From assembly GCF_003031405.1 (NCBI RefSeq), contig NZ_CP020469.1:248001-312000 (forward strand): a stretch of 64,000 bases of DNA. The letters are read 5' to 3'. Within the stretch, counting starts at the first letter, position 1; every line of letters starts with the position of its first letter. Below, one piece after another: positions 1 to 9,514 of the stretch. The translations under genes and the position numbers were made by a program. The stretch comes from Halomonas sp. 'Soap Lake #6'. Lineage in GTDB: Bacteria; Pseudomonadota; Gammaproteobacteria; Pseudomonadales; Halomonadaceae. The notes below the pieces were generated by a model. That model did no database searches and had not been told where the DNA came from. It worked only from the letters and a program-made list of their open reading frames with translations.

Positions 1-46
1 TTGCTAACAGACAATAATTTAATGCCATCACAAAAAAGGAGCTCCC

Positions 47-1018
47 ATGACCACTAAGCGGCGTGACCTCGTATCGTTAATTGAGCGGGGCGCGATACCC
101 CCTGAGCAAGTGGCGTTGGCCACAGAGGTTGCCGGGCTACATCCAGGGCCCCGTGCCTGGGCAATGTTGATTGACCGATTATTACTATGGTTGGGGGGCT
201 TGGCGCTAGCCTTCGGAGTGCTGTTTTTTGTGGCTTATAACTGGGTAGAGATGGGCCGTTTATCTCGCTTTGGTTTAGTGCAAGCGGCGTTATTGCTAGC
301 GGTGGGTATCGTGTTGTGGGGTCGGGCTAGCACGATGCTTGTTCGGGTGGCGTTAACGGCGGCGTTTCTGTTGGTGGGGGTGCTTCTGGCGCTGTTTGGG
401 CAGGTGTATCAAACCGGCGCAGATCCGTGGCAGCTGTTTTTTCTTTGGGCAGTACTTGTCCTGCCCTGGGTATGGGTAGCGCGCTTTGATGTACTGTGGG
501 TGGCGTGGCTTGGGCTTTTAAACTTGGCGATATGGCTTTATGCCAGTACCTGGGGTGGCTTCTTGGGCAATATGCTGACTGCCAGTGATGCTGTTTTGTG
601 GGGCATTGTGTTCATCAATATTACGGCGCAGGTGGTGTGGGAGTGGGGGGCGCAACAGCGAGGTTGGCCAGGGCGCTGGGCTATTTGTTTGCTAGCTCTG
701 GGGGGCGGGGTGCCAATGACGCTGCTAATGATGGAGTGGGTGACTAGGGAAAGCTATGTGTTTGCGCCGATTATGGTGGCATATCCAGTGTGGTTGGCTG
801 CGTTGTATGGCGTTTACCGCCATTGGCGGCTTGAGCTATTTATGTTGGCAGGCGGTTGTGTCTCGGTAATTACGGTGGTGACATTGCTGCTTGTACGTCA
901 TGTGTTTTGGGAAAGCTGGCATGCCGAAAGCTTACTGCTGTTGGCGGGCGCCGTCTTTGCTATGGGAGCGTTGGCCGTGGCCTGGTTGAAGCGATTAAAT
1001 GCCGAGGTAGCGCCATGA
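47..1018 (+). CDS. DUF2157 domain membrane protein
   Basis: A 323-residue, strongly hydrophobic protein with about nine to ten predicted transmembrane segments after a short cytoplasmic N-terminus. The GQVYQTGADPW stretch near residue 121 is typical of DUF2157 proteins. A good ribosome site (AAGGAGCTCCC) precedes the ATG. It is the first of three translationally coupled genes: its stop overlaps the next start (ATGA at 1015-1018). The trio DUF2157, DUF4401, GDYXXLXY is a recurrent bacterial arrangement, but its function is unknown. The family call is from sequence pattern, and no activity is assigned. Confidence 0.85.
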   Translation: MTTKRRDLVSLIERGAIPPEQVALATEVAGLHPGPRAWAMLIDRLLLWLGGLALAFGVLFFVAYNWVEMGRLSRFGLVQAALLLAVGIVLWGRASTMLVRVALTAAFLLVGVLLALFGQVYQTGADPWQLFFLWAVLVLPWVWVARFDVLWVAWLGLLNLAIWLYASTWGGFLGNMLTASDAVLWGIVFINITAQVVWEWGAQQRGWPGRWAICLLALGGGVPMTLLMMEWVTRESYVFAPIMVAYPVWLAALYGVYRHWRLELFMLAGGCVSVITVVTLLLVRHVFWESWHAESLLLLAGAVFAMGALAVAWLKRLNAEVAP

Positions 1019-2100
1019 ACCGCTCCATTGATGCGCTCAAACAGCAGCTCGCCCAAGCAGGTGTTGTGGTCAATGAGTCACTATCCCCTGTGCCGCTGGA
1101 ATCACCTTGGTTTGTACGGGTGCTACAGGCATTTTTTGGCTGGCTGGCGGCGCTATTTTTGCTTGGATTTATCGCCATGGGCATGGTGTTTATAGCGGAA
1201 AGCCCAGTGGCTTCGTTTGTCGTTGGTGGCATTTTGATAGGGGGGGCGTTTGCACTGCTGCGCACAGTACAAAGTGATGTACTGGAACATATGGCTCTAG
1301 TGTTTAGCATGGCGGGGCAGTTGCTAGTGGCCTGGGGAATGGTAGAAATATTATCGAACTCCGCTTACCTGTGGTGGGCATTGCTTGGTTTGCAGTGTGT
1401 ATTGGCGTTGATTATGCCGAGCCAAGTTCACCGCAGTTTCTCTACCTTTGCGGCAAGTTTGGCGCTCTATATGGCACTAGCAAACAATGGGCTTGAGCAA
1501 GTAGCCAGTGGTTTGGTGCTGTTAACATTTACGCTGCTTTGGCTAAATGAATTTCGCTGGTTTAGTCGTGTAAGCTTGGTCCAGGCGTGGTGCTCTGGCC
1601 TGCTAGTGGGTTTGCTAGTGCTACAGGGGCTTGCGCATTCAGGTGGCTCCTCCTGGTGGTTTAGTGATCAATCTGCCACTGAATGGTTTGCTGCTTGGCT
1701 GATTGGTTGGCTAAGCGCTGGGCTGGCGGCACTAGCGCTATTGTGCGTTATCCAAAAAGTGTTTCGTCAGCAGTATGTTCAGCCTGCCATAGGGGAGCGG
1801 CTCGCTATTTATGGAGCGGTTGCAGTCTTGGCTGTGGCGTCGGTGTATGTGCCGGGGCTATGCCTTGGAGTGACTGTGTTGTTGCTTGGGTTTGCTATTA
1901 GCCATCGTAGGCTAATGGGGTGCGGTATTTTGCTGCTACTGATCGCCATTAGCAGTTATTACTACTGGTTGGATGTCACGCTGTTGGTGAAGGCGCTACT
2001 ACTGTTTGTGGTTGGTGCGGGACTGTTGGCGCTGCGTTGGGCACTGCGGCGGTGGCTAACACCGCTCACGCCAGCAGCGAAAGGAGCTTCCAATGAGTAA
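1015..2100 (+). CDS. DUF4401 domain membrane protein
   Basis: A 361-residue polytopic membrane protein, mostly hydrophobic helices after a roughly 35-residue soluble N-terminus (MNRSIDALKQQLAQAG). The start at 1015 is chosen because it overlaps the upstream stop as ATGA. The longer frame beginning at 856 would lie inside the previous gene. Its stop overlaps the start of the next gene by 8 bases, so the three proteins are probably made together, perhaps as one membrane complex (inference). Position and hydropathy match DUF4401 proteins that accompany DUF2157. The function is unknown. Confidence 0.82.
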   Translation: MNRSIDALKQQLAQAGVVVNESLSPVPLESPWFVRVLQAFFGWLAALFLLGFIAMGMVFIAESPVASFVVGGILIGGAFALLRTVQSDVLEHMALVFSMAGQLLVAWGMVEILSNSAYLWWALLGLQCVLALIMPSQVHRSFSTFAASLALYMALANNGLEQVASGLVLLTFTLLWLNEFRWFSRVSLVQAWCSGLLVGLLVLQGLAHSGGSSWWFSDQSATEWFAAWLIGWLSAGLAALALLCVIQKVFRQQYVQPAIGERLAIYGAVAVLAVASVYVPGLCLGVTVLLLGFAISHRRLMGCGILLLLIAISSYYYWLDVTLLVKALLLFVVGAGLLALRWALRRWLTPLTPAAKGASNE

Positions 2101-2629
2101 TAATACCAAGCGAAATCGCTGGATAGTCATTGCAACCGCATTACTGGTGCTGGCGGTGGTCAATTGGTCAATTTGGCAGAAAGAGCGCCACTTAGCCGAA
2201 GGTGAGATTATTTATCTGGCGCTTGCGCCTGTTGATCCACGCTCATTAATGCAAGGCGACTACATGGTGCTACATTTTGCGCTGGCCGACCGTATACGTA
2301 TGCAGCGTGCAATCAACCGGCATGAGGATGACGAGCCACTAACGGCAGCAGACGGCAGCGTGGTTGTTCGCTTGGATGAACAGCGTATCGCGCATTTTCA
2401 GCGCTTGGATGATGGTCGCTCTTTAGCCAATGACGAACGCCGCTTACGCTACCGCTTACGCCATGGCCAGGTACGCTTTGCCACCGATGCCTTCTTCTTC
2501 CAAGAGGGCCATGGCGAGCGTTTTGAGCCTGCCCACTATGGTCAATTTCGGCTAAATCGCCACGGCGAACTGTTGCTGGCCGCGCTATATGACGAGGAGC
2601 TCAATGCGCTGGGTGAGATGGAACGGTGA
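2093..2629 (+). CDS. GDYXXLXY domain protein
   Basis: A 178-residue protein with one N-terminal membrane helix (about residues 8-25) and a soluble, probably periplasmic, remainder. The family motif appears as GDYMVLHF near residue 60, with Phe in place of the final Tyr. The C-terminal half is rich in Arg, Asp and His (RLRYRLRHGQVRFATDAFFF). It is the third member of the coupled trio and overlaps the DUF4401 gene. The family has no established biochemical role. Confidence 0.85.
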   Translation: MSNNTKRNRWIVIATALLVLAVVNWSIWQKERHLAEGEIIYLALAPVDPRSLMQGDYMVLHFALADRIRMQRAINRHEDDEPLTAADGSVVVRLDEQRIAHFQRLDDGRSLANDERRLRYRLRHGQVRFATDAFFFQEGHGERFEPAHYGQFRLNRHGELLLAALYDEELNALGEMER

Positions 2630-2637
2630 TGGGTGTA

Positions 2638-3549
2638 TTAGTGTTCAATCCCAATAGCTGCGTAGCGCTCGGCAAGAAAGTCTAGCAGTGCTCTGACAGA
2701 AGGCAGCAAACCTCGACGGGAAGGATAAACGGCATGGATGACTTCCCGCCGAGGCTCCCATTCGGGCAACACCGCAATAAGGGCTTTTGACGTTAGTGAA
2801 TCCCCTAGCATTAAGCTTGGTAATTGAACGATGCCAACGCCTGCCAGCGCTGCGCGATAGAGTGCGGTCATATCGGTGGTTATAAATCGTGGTGAATGCT
2901 CAATTCTTTGTTCTTCATTGCCACGTTGCAGATGCCACACATGGGTTTCTTCAGGTCTTGCTCGGCTCAGGCTAGGCAACTCGGAAAGGGCGTGTGGTTC
3001 TGATGGCATGCCGTATTGATTGATCAGTGCTGGGCTGGCAACTAAGCACTGTCCGCGATCCGATAACACCTTCAGGACAAGTTCGCTATCTTCCAAAGGA
3101 AGGGGGCGGGCACGGAGTGCAATATCAAAGCCTTCAACAAATGGGTCGATGCGGCGGTTAGTGCCTTCCAAATGCACCTGTACATCTGGGTAGAGCACCA
3201 TGAAATCCGCTAGCATCGCGCTTACGTGAAAGCTCAACAACCCAGTGGGGCAGCTGATACGGATGGTGCCACAGGGGACTTGTTTGGTTTCTTCAATGAA
3301 CTGCTGGGCTGCTTCAGCTTCCACCAGCATGGCTTTGCAGTGTTGGTAGTAGCGTTGACCAATATCAGTGAGCGTTAAGTGGCGGGTCGAACGGTGCATT
3401 AGTCGTACATTAAGCTGGTTTTCTAGCTCGCCAACCCGTCTGCTTAACTTCGATTTGGCAATACCCAAAGCACGGCCCGCTGGGGAAAAACCGCCGTGGT
3501 CGACTACCTTCACAAAATAATAAAGGTCATTCAGATTGGGGGCTGCCAT
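2638..3549 (-). CDS. LysR-family transcriptional regulator
   Basis: A 303-residue LysR-type regulator: N-terminal winged helix-turn-helix (residues 1-65, including LGIAKSKLSRRVGELENQL) and a substrate-binding-like effector domain from about residue 90. The start at 3549 (MAAPNLNDLYYF) fits the family; an in-frame extension to 3600 adds a non-conserved tail. It is divergent from the ycaC-like gene across 149 bases. LysR regulators commonly control the divergent neighbour, so the isochorismatase/ABM/GNAT/pirin run is the likely target (inference). Confidence 0.9.
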   Translation of the reverse strand: MAAPNLNDLYYFVKVVDHGGFSPAGRALGIAKSKLSRRVGELENQLNVRLMHRSTRHLTLTDIGQRYYQHCKAMLVEAEAAQQFIEETKQVPCGTIRISCPTGLLSFHVSAMLADFMVLYPDVQVHLEGTNRRIDPFVEGFDIALRARPLPLEDSELVLKVLSDRGQCLVASPALINQYGMPSEPHALSELPSLSRARPEETHVWHLQRGNEEQRIEHSPRFITTDMTALYRAALAGVGIVQLPSLMLGDSLTSKALIAVLPEWEPRREVIHAVYPSRRGLLPSVRALLDFLAERYAAIGIEH

Positions 3550-3698
3550 GAGTGTTCTCCCTATGCAACGCTGTGTCTTAATTTTGAATCTAATCATCAA
3601 GGAGTCGAGATACTACACTCTATGAGGCATGTGGAAACGCATGTTGGAACTTCATTTTCCACAAACTCTCTCAGCCGAATAGATAAAAGGAGTACGCC

Positions 3699-4334
3699 AT
3701 GGCTAAGCCCTATGTTCGTCTCGATAAAGATAATGCCGCTGTTCTTTTAGTAGATCATCAAACTGGGTTGTTGTCCTTGGTTCGGGATATTGACCCTGAT
3801 CGCTTTAAAAATAATGTTTTAGCGCTAGCAGATCTGGCTAACTATTTTGGTCTACCAACCATTCTAACGACGAGCTTTGAAGATGGGCCTAATGGGCCGC
3901 TAGTGCCCGAATTGAAAGAGATGTTCCCAGATGCGCCTTACATCGCACGCCCCGGACAAATCAATGCCTGGGATAATGAGGATTTCGTGAAAGCTGTTAA
4001 GGCTACCGGTAAGAAACAGCTGATCATTGCGGGTGTTGTCACTGAAGTATGCGTTGCATTCCCAACTCTTTCCGCACTGGAAGAAGAGTTTGATGTGTTT
4101 GTTATCACGGACGCATCGGGAACATTTAATGAGCTTACACGTGATTCTGCCTGGGATCGTATGTCAGGTGCAGGTGCCCAGTTAATGACTTGGTTTGGTG
4201 CTGCCTGTGAACTTCACCGTGATTGGCGAAATGATATCGAAGGCTTAGGGGCGCTCTTCTCTAATCATATCCCTGACTATCGCAACTTAATGAATAGCTA
4301 CAGTACTCTGACACAATCCACTGCGAAGAAGTAA
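3699..4334 (+). CDS. ycaC: YcaC-type isochorismatase-family hydrolase
   Basis: A 211-residue cysteine hydrolase of the isochorismatase-like superfamily. It closely resembles my recollection of E. coli YcaC along its whole length, including the opening KPYVRLDK and the VVTEVCVAF stretch. The catalytic Asp is D19 (in VDHQTG) and the nucleophile is C118. YcaC forms octameric rings, and its physiological substrate is unsettled. The ribosome site AAAAGGAG lies just upstream. It heads a plus-strand run and is divergent from a LysR gene. Confidence 0.93.
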   Translation: MAKPYVRLDKDNAAVLLVDHQTGLLSLVRDIDPDRFKNNVLALADLANYFGLPTILTTSFEDGPNGPLVPELKEMFPDAPYIARPGQINAWDNEDFVKAVKATGKKQLIIAGVVTEVCVAFPTLSALEEEFDVFVITDASGTFNELTRDSAWDRMSGAGAQLMTWFGAACELHRDWRNDIEGLGALFSNHIPDYRNLMNSYSTLTQSTAKK

Positions 4335-4424
4335 GCAATGTTCATGACCAGGGGCAGGTAAGCTCCTGGTCACCGCTTTCCAGGATGGCATCCATCAGTT
4401 GTCCATCGGTTATGGAATATCACA

Positions 4425-5006
4425 ATGACCCCTGAACATATTGCAGAGCCACCCGACGAGTCAGGTGCGATAACACTGAAGATATGTCATCGCGTTAAAC
4501 CCGATGCCCGGGTTGAGTATGAAGCATGGTTAAAAAGAATTATTCATGTGGCGGGCCAGTATCCTGGCCATCTTGGCGTGCACATTCTTCGTCCTGCTGA
4601 GGGGCACAATGACTATGAGATCGCCCTCAGGTTTTCTTCCCATGCCGATGCGGGAAGATGGCTTGAGTCTGCTGAGCGAAAAGCGTTGATCAATGATGCA
4701 TTACCCGCCTTTAGGGAAGAGGAGGTTATTCATATTCAAAGCGGTATTGATTACTGGTTCTCCCCACCTGATGCGCCCGTTAACAAACAGCCTGTGCGCT
4801 GGAAGCAGTGGCTCGTTACAACCTCGGTTATCTGGCCTCTTACCATGGTGGTGCCGTTTCTTTGGGGGCCGATTTTCACATTACTTCCCTGGCTGAATAC
4901 ATGGGGTGTTCGCCACGCTATTGTCGCGGCCAGCGTGGTCGGATTGGTGGTCTATGTGGTGATGCCCCGTGTGGTACGCCTAGTCGCGCCATGGATGTTT
5001 CGCTGA
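4425..5006 (+). CDS. Antibiotic biosynthesis monooxygenase (ABM) domain protein with membrane tail
   Basis: A 193-residue protein. Residues about 15-110 form an ABM-type dimeric alpha/beta barrel (VKPDARVEYEAWLKRI, then HLGVHILRP). The C-terminal 65 residues hold two strongly hydrophobic helices (about 128-150 and 163-187), giving a membrane-tethered ABM protein. ABM domains act in small-molecule oxidation or degradation, but the substrate cannot be told here. The weak inverted repeat GACCAGG/CCTGGTC at 4346-4371 lies between it and ycaC without a T-run, so read-through is plausible. Confidence 0.82.
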   Translation: MTPEHIAEPPDESGAITLKICHRVKPDARVEYEAWLKRIIHVAGQYPGHLGVHILRPAEGHNDYEIALRFSSHADAGRWLESAERKALINDALPAFREEEVIHIQSGIDYWFSPPDAPVNKQPVRWKQWLVTTSVIWPLTMVVPFLWGPIFTLLPWLNTWGVRHAIVAASVVGLVVYVVMPRVVRLVAPWMFR

Positions 5007-5070
5007 TATCTATTAAGTTATAGGAATAGGCCTTTGGCTGGGTAACGTGCAATACAAGAAGGAGAAGGCG

Positions 5071-5373
5071 ATGTCTGATACACCTGCAAGCCCCTTTACC
5101 ATTGAACATGAAACCAGCGATACCAAGGGACGCTATGTTATCGAGCTTAATGGTGTCGAAGCGGAGATGACTTATTCAAAAGCGGGTGACTCGATGATTA
5201 TCATTGATAGTACCGCGGTGCCTGATGCCATGCGTGGACAAAAAGTTGGTGTTGCGTTGGTTGCTCAAGCGGTGGGAGATGCACGCTCCTCGGGTAAGAA
5301 AGTCATGCCGTTATGTCCATTTGCGAAGGCGCAGTTTGCACGCTACCCAGAGTGGCGTGATGTGCTTGCTTAA
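5071..5373 (+). CDS. YjdJ-like GNAT N-acetyltransferase
   Basis: A 100-residue single-domain GNAT protein of the YjdJ/NATD1 group. The acetyl-CoA loop appears as RGQKVGVALV (about residue 57), and the family C-terminal block as PLCPFAKAQFAR (about 81-92). The start at 5071 is chosen because GAAGGAGAAGGCG precedes it. The in-frame ATG at 5047 has no such site. It lies between the ABM gene and the pirin gene on the same strand and is probably co-transcribed. The substrate is unknown. Confidence 0.88.
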   Translation: MSDTPASPFTIEHETSDTKGRYVIELNGVEAEMTYSKAGDSMIIIDSTAVPDAMRGQKVGVALVAQAVGDARSSGKKVMPLCPFAKAQFARYPEWRDVLA

Positions 5374-5418
5374 GGAGCGTTACACACTTTCCTGCCTCTC
5401 ACTTCTGGAGAAATCCCT

Positions 5419-6366
5419 ATGAGCTGGATGCCTGATATTGAGCCTAAATGTCCTTCCGCAGGTAATCTGCACGATATCGAAACCCTGATTATTCCCCGTG
5501 CGCGAGATCTAGGTGGTTTTGAAGTGCGCCGTGCGCTGCCTGCCCCTAAACGGCAGATGGTAGGGCCGTTCATCTTTTTCGATCAGATGGGGCCTGCTGA
5601 GTTTCTAAGAGAAGACGGTATTGATGTTCGCCCTCACCCTCATATTGGGCTAGCCACGGTCACCTACTTGTACCAGGGTGAGTTTCAGCATCGTGATAGC
5701 CTTGGGACTAATCAGATGATTTATCCCGGGGCTGTTAACTGGATGGTGGCTGGTAACGGTGTGACCCACTCAGAACGAACCACCCCTACCACGCGTCAGA
5801 ACAAACACTCGTTATTTGGTATTCAGACATGGGTGGCATTGCCTGAGGCCCATGAAGATAAGCCTGCTAGTTTTGAACACCATGGTAAAGAAGCGCTGCC
5901 GATACTTAAAGGCGAAGGCAAAGAAGTACGCTTGATCCTGGGAACGGCCTGGGGTGAGCGGTCGCCAGTGAAAACATTCTCAGAAATGTTTTATGCGGAT
6001 GCAGTCTTAATGGCTGGGGCCAAACTGCCATTACCGGATGGACACGAAGATCGCGGCATCTATGTGGCGTCGGGCAGCATTAGTGTTGCGGGGGAAACGT
6101 TTGAATCTGGACGAATGATGGTATTTCGCCCTGGAGATCCTATCACTGTTGTAGCCGGCGAGAATGGTGCGCAGCTAATGTTGCTTGGTGGCGAAACGCT
6201 AAACGGGCCTCGTTACATCTCATGGAACTTTGTCGCTTCATCACGGGAAAAGCTAGCTGCAGCCAAGCAGGACTGGATCGAATGTGATTTCGAGCATGGC
6301 CGCTTTCGGCTTCCTCCTGGGGACGATGACGAGTTTATTCCCTTCCCTGGACAGCCCGGTAAATAG
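5419..6366 (+). CDS. Pirin family protein
   Basis: A 315-residue bicupin of the pirin family. The metal-binding residues sit in RPHPHIGLATVTYLYQGEF followed by QHRDSLG, giving the usual His/His/His/Glu set of the N-terminal cupin (about residues 72-100). Pirins are Fe(II) cupins, and some have quercetinase activity. It is the last gene of the plus-strand ycaC run and ends opposite a second, divergent-sequence pirin on the minus strand, with a strong hairpin between them. Confidence 0.9.
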   Translation: MSWMPDIEPKCPSAGNLHDIETLIIPRARDLGGFEVRRALPAPKRQMVGPFIFFDQMGPAEFLREDGIDVRPHPHIGLATVTYLYQGEFQHRDSLGTNQMIYPGAVNWMVAGNGVTHSERTTPTTRQNKHSLFGIQTWVALPEAHEDKPASFEHHGKEALPILKGEGKEVRLILGTAWGERSPVKTFSEMFYADAVLMAGAKLPLPDGHEDRGIYVASGSISVAGETFESGRMMVFRPGDPITVVAGENGAQLMLLGGETLNGPRYISWNFVASSREKLAAAKQDWIECDFEHGRFRLPPGDDDEFIPFPGQPGK

Positions 6367-6377
6367 GAAAAGGCAAA

Positions 6378-6401
6378 GCTGGCTGCCTGATGGCAGCCAG
6401 C
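6378..6401. terminator. Strong hairpin between convergent pirin genes
   Basis: A perfect 10-bp inverted repeat (GCTGGCTGCC / GGCAGCCAGC, loop TGAT) lies 12 bases after the plus-strand pirin stop. A second smaller hairpin (GTTACCT / AGGTAAC, 6430-6447) follows. There is no clear T-run, so its role as a bidirectional terminator between two convergent genes is inferred from position and stem strength. Confidence 0.55.
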
Positions 6402-6472
6402 GTAACGATAACCGTGTTACCAAGACCGTGTTACCTAGAGAGGTAACCTCAGCGATAGCCAGCTAGATGATA

Positions 6473-7360
6473 TCAACTGGGCATTTGGCCAAAGCGGCCA
6501 CTGTTAAAGTCCTCTATCGCTTCAATGATTTCACGTTCGCTATTCATAACAAAGGGACCATGACCTACCACTGGCTCATTAAGCGGTTCGCCGCTTAGCA
6601 GCAGAAGGGTTGCGTCATTATTGGCTTCAAGTGTCAATGTGTCTCCATCCCTTGTTAGTTCGGCCACTTGCGCTTCGCGCAATACCTCTTCGCCATTGAT
6701 TTGCACCGTGCCTTTCAGTACAACCACTAGCGTTGTCCAACCTTCCGGCTGCGTTAGCATGGCTGTCTTGCCGCCTTTTAGCTGCACATCCCATACATTC
6801 ATTGGGGAAAATGTTTGCGCAGGCCCCATGTGGTTATCGTCATCGAGGCTGTTATCGATATAGTCACCAGCAATAACGCGTACGCTACCAGCTTGCTCAG
6901 GCAGGTCCACGACAGGAATCTGTGCATTAAAAATCGCCTGATAGCCTGGTTTGGCCATTTTGTCTTTTGCTGGCAAATTTACCCACAGTTGCACCATTTC
7001 GAGGGTGCCACCGGTTTGTGTAAACGTCGGTGAGTGAAACTCTTCATGCAAAATGCCCGCGCCTGCTGTCATCCACTGCACATCACCTGGGCCAATTACG
7101 CCACCTTTACCAGTCGAGTCTCGGTGCGCCACTTCCCCTTGATAGACAATCGTGACAGTTTCAAACCCTCTGTGTGGGTGCTGGCCAACCCCCCGTGGGC
7201 GTGTCGTCGGGGTAAAGTCTGCTGGGCCTGCATAGTCCAAAAGCAGAAAGGGGCTTAGCTGTTCAGAACGCGGGCCATAAGAGAATAATGAGCGGGCCGG
7301 AAAGCCATCGCCAACCCAGTGGGGGCGTGGTGCGTCGGTAACAGATACTAACCTTTTCAT
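6473..7360 (-). CDS. Pirin family protein (second copy, divergent)
   Basis: A 295-residue pirin. The N-terminal cupin carries GQHPHRGFETVTIVYQGEV and AHRDSTG (about residues 58-85), so the metal set is intact. The start at 7360 has AAGGAG seven bases upstream. It resembles the pirin at 5419-6366 in fold and motifs but differs strongly in sequence and belongs to a different pirin subgroup, so it is not a recent duplication. It is convergent with that gene. The function may be quercetinase-like or redox sensing. Confidence 0.9.
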   Translation of the reverse strand: MKRLVSVTDAPRPHWVGDGFPARSLFSYGPRSEQLSPFLLLDYAGPADFTPTTRPRGVGQHPHRGFETVTIVYQGEVAHRDSTGKGGVIGPGDVQWMTAGAGILHEEFHSPTFTQTGGTLEMVQLWVNLPAKDKMAKPGYQAIFNAQIPVVDLPEQAGSVRVIAGDYIDNSLDDDNHMGPAQTFSPMNVWDVQLKGGKTAMLTQPEGWTTLVVVLKGTVQINGEEVLREAQVAELTRDGDTLTLEANNDATLLLLSGEPLNEPVVGHGPFVMNSEREIIEAIEDFNSGRFGQMPS

Positions 7361-7611
7361 CTTTTTCTCCTTGAAGAGGAAGACGTTATGTAAGGAGAGT
7401 ACGCCTTAGGGGAAGAAGAGAATAGATAGTGCAGTTGAGACTCAGCGTTGCACTGCTGGAACGCTAGGTTCTTGCTTGATTGAAGAACGTGGTCTGTACT
7501 TTGTTCTACCACTGACATGGATGTGCTGTGCCTAGCGTTGCACAGTGCTAGCGGCTTTGTTCGTTGGTTGGTAATGGATTCATTGGCACACTTTTTCCAA
7601 TTAAGGTTGGT

Positions 7612-9366
7612 ATGCAAAAAAATAGCTCGTGGCCTGTGTGGTTGGCGTTGGTTTTAATAGTTACCTTTTCCAGCATCTGCGTGGCACAAGCTCAAGGAGG
7701 AGAGAGCGAGGATAGCCAGTGGTTCAGTGTCGATACGCTGAACGCTGGGCTGGGTGAGATCCCGGATGAAGTGAAGCGTAGAACGCCACGGGAATCGGTG
7801 CGTAGTTTTGTCGAGCTGACCGAAGAGGAGGAGTATGCCGCGGCGGCTCATCTGCTTAACCTTTCTGATCTATCTCTTGATGAGCAGGCCGAACAGGGTA
7901 GTGAGCTTGCCAGGCAACTGGCCGAGATCTTTAAGCGTGGTGAGTGGCTGAATGTTTCCAACCTTTCGGGTCGCCAGGATGCTGCGATCGAGGATACCAC
8001 TGGCCAGAATCCGCAGGCGGGGATGCCGCGTCGAGATATTGAAATTACCTCTCTTCAGGCTGACGGTGAAGCCTACGATATTCGTCTTGGCCGCTATCAA
8101 GTGGAGGGCGAAGATCCTGTCTGGCTGATTATGCCTGAGAGCGTTTCATCGATTCCTGTGCTTTATGAGGAGTATGGCCCCTCACTATTGGAAGAGTATA
8201 TTCCGGACCGTTTCAAGTCATCGTTTGGGATGCTGATGGTGTGGGAGTGGATCGCTATCCCCGTTTTCCTGTTGTTTATCGGTTTAGTGGGGTGGGGGGT
8301 GTATGGTTTTGTCGGGTTAACGGCCAAGCTATTGCCTTCCGGGGCACGGAGCATTTTTGCTGCCCGCATTAAAGTACCCATGGCGCTGATCGTTATCTCG
8401 CTGATTACCCAGGTGCTATTGGATTACGTGGTGTCCTTCTCTGCGGTGGCTACCACCACGTTCAGGGTGTTGCTGATCGCTGTTCTGGCGTGGGGGGCTG
8501 GCACCATCGCACTCCGTTTAGTGGATACCATTATGCTGCGCTTAACGCGACGGCTTGTGGGTGAAATTGATGACACTAAACCCAGAGACCAGCGCAGGCT
8601 ATTAACATCGCTTTATGCGCTACGTCGGATCATTATCCTTGTTACGGTTATTGCAGTATCAGTTTATGTACTGGGGCAAATCCAGCTCTTTGAGTCGTTA
8701 GGATTATCCATTCTTGCTTCGGCCAGCGTATTGGCGGTGTTGGTAGGTATTGCTGGCCAGGCAGTGCTTAGCAATATTCTCTCTTCGTTTCAATTGTCTT
8801 TCGCAAAGCCTATCCGTATCGGTGACTTGGTCATGTTTGAGGGGCGGTGGTGCTATGTAGAAGGTATCTTCTATACCTTTATACGCTTAAGGGTATGGGA
8901 TGAACGACGGCTGATTGTGCCGGTAACCTACTTTGTCTCCAAGCCCTTTGAGAACTTGTCAGTCAAAAGCGCCAAAATGTACCGCTGCTTAGAGCTAACG
9001 CTCCACCTTAGTGCTGATATCCATCGGCTACGCGAAAAATTTCTGGAGTACGCAAAAGAAGAAGAGAGCATCGTCGAACACCATAAGCTCCTATGTTATG
9101 TCACTGGACAAAACGGCACGGCCCAAACGATTGCCTGTTATTTAATGGCCTCCGACCCATTATCGGGTTGGACCGCAGAAATGAACGTGCGTGAGAAACT
9201 GATGGCCTTTATCCGCGATAACCATCCGGAGTGGTGGCCAAGAGATGTCATTGTTATCAGCCATGAAGATATTGCCCGTGGGGAGATCCAAAGCAGGCGC
9301 TCGTCCGCCGCGAACAGTTCTGAAAATGGCCCAACAGATAGCGCTGAGTCGCCTGCTGAAAAATAA
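7612..9366 (+). CDS. MscS-family mechanosensitive channel
   Basis: A 584-residue small-conductance channel protein. A signal peptide (residues 1-27, ending AQA) precedes a roughly 170-residue extracytoplasmic segment. Four or so membrane helices follow (from about residue 205), and then the MscS pore/beta domain (LVGIAGQAVLSNILSSFQLSF, then KPIRIGDLVMFEG). The start at 7612 is preferred to the in-frame 7564 because it begins the signal peptide directly. It probably releases solutes on hypo-osmotic shock, which suits a halophile (inference). It is transcribed alone. Confidence 0.9.
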   Translation: MQKNSSWPVWLALVLIVTFSSICVAQAQGGESEDSQWFSVDTLNAGLGEIPDEVKRRTPRESVRSFVELTEEEEYAAAAHLLNLSDLSLDEQAEQGSELARQLAEIFKRGEWLNVSNLSGRQDAAIEDTTGQNPQAGMPRRDIEITSLQADGEAYDIRLGRYQVEGEDPVWLIMPESVSSIPVLYEEYGPSLLEEYIPDRFKSSFGMLMVWEWIAIPVFLLFIGLVGWGVYGFVGLTAKLLPSGARSIFAARIKVPMALIVISLITQVLLDYVVSFSAVATTTFRVLLIAVLAWGAGTIALRLVDTIMLRLTRRLVGEIDDTKPRDQRRLLTSLYALRRIIILVTVIAVSVYVLGQIQLFESLGLSILASASVLAVLVGIAGQAVLSNILSSFQLSFAKPIRIGDLVMFEGRWCYVEGIFYTFIRLRVWDERRLIVPVTYFVSKPFENLSVKSAKMYRCLELTLHLSADIHRLREKFLEYAKEEESIVEHHKLLCYVTGQNGTAQTIACYLMASDPLSGWTAEMNVREKLMAFIRDNHPEWWPRDVIVISHEDIARGEIQSRRSSAANSSENGPTDSAESPAEK

Positions 9367-9514
9367 GGATAAATTAGGATTAATTTGTGAATAGGTGACT
9401 CCTTGCTATTATTGATGAAAATTCATCTCTTTGAGATGCGTTATGTCGTATTGAGATTCGTGGATGGTATGCGGGGTAACGTGTGAGTGTATGGGAAGCC
9501 TACGGTAAGCCTAA

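Noticed and set aside
856..1014. N-terminal extension of the DUF4401 protein
   Set aside because: It would overlap the DUF2157 gene by over 150 bases; the ATGA-coupled start at 1015 is much more natural.
960..1310. Minus-strand 116-codon frame
   Set aside because: Antisense to two well-supported membrane-protein genes, with no family resemblance.
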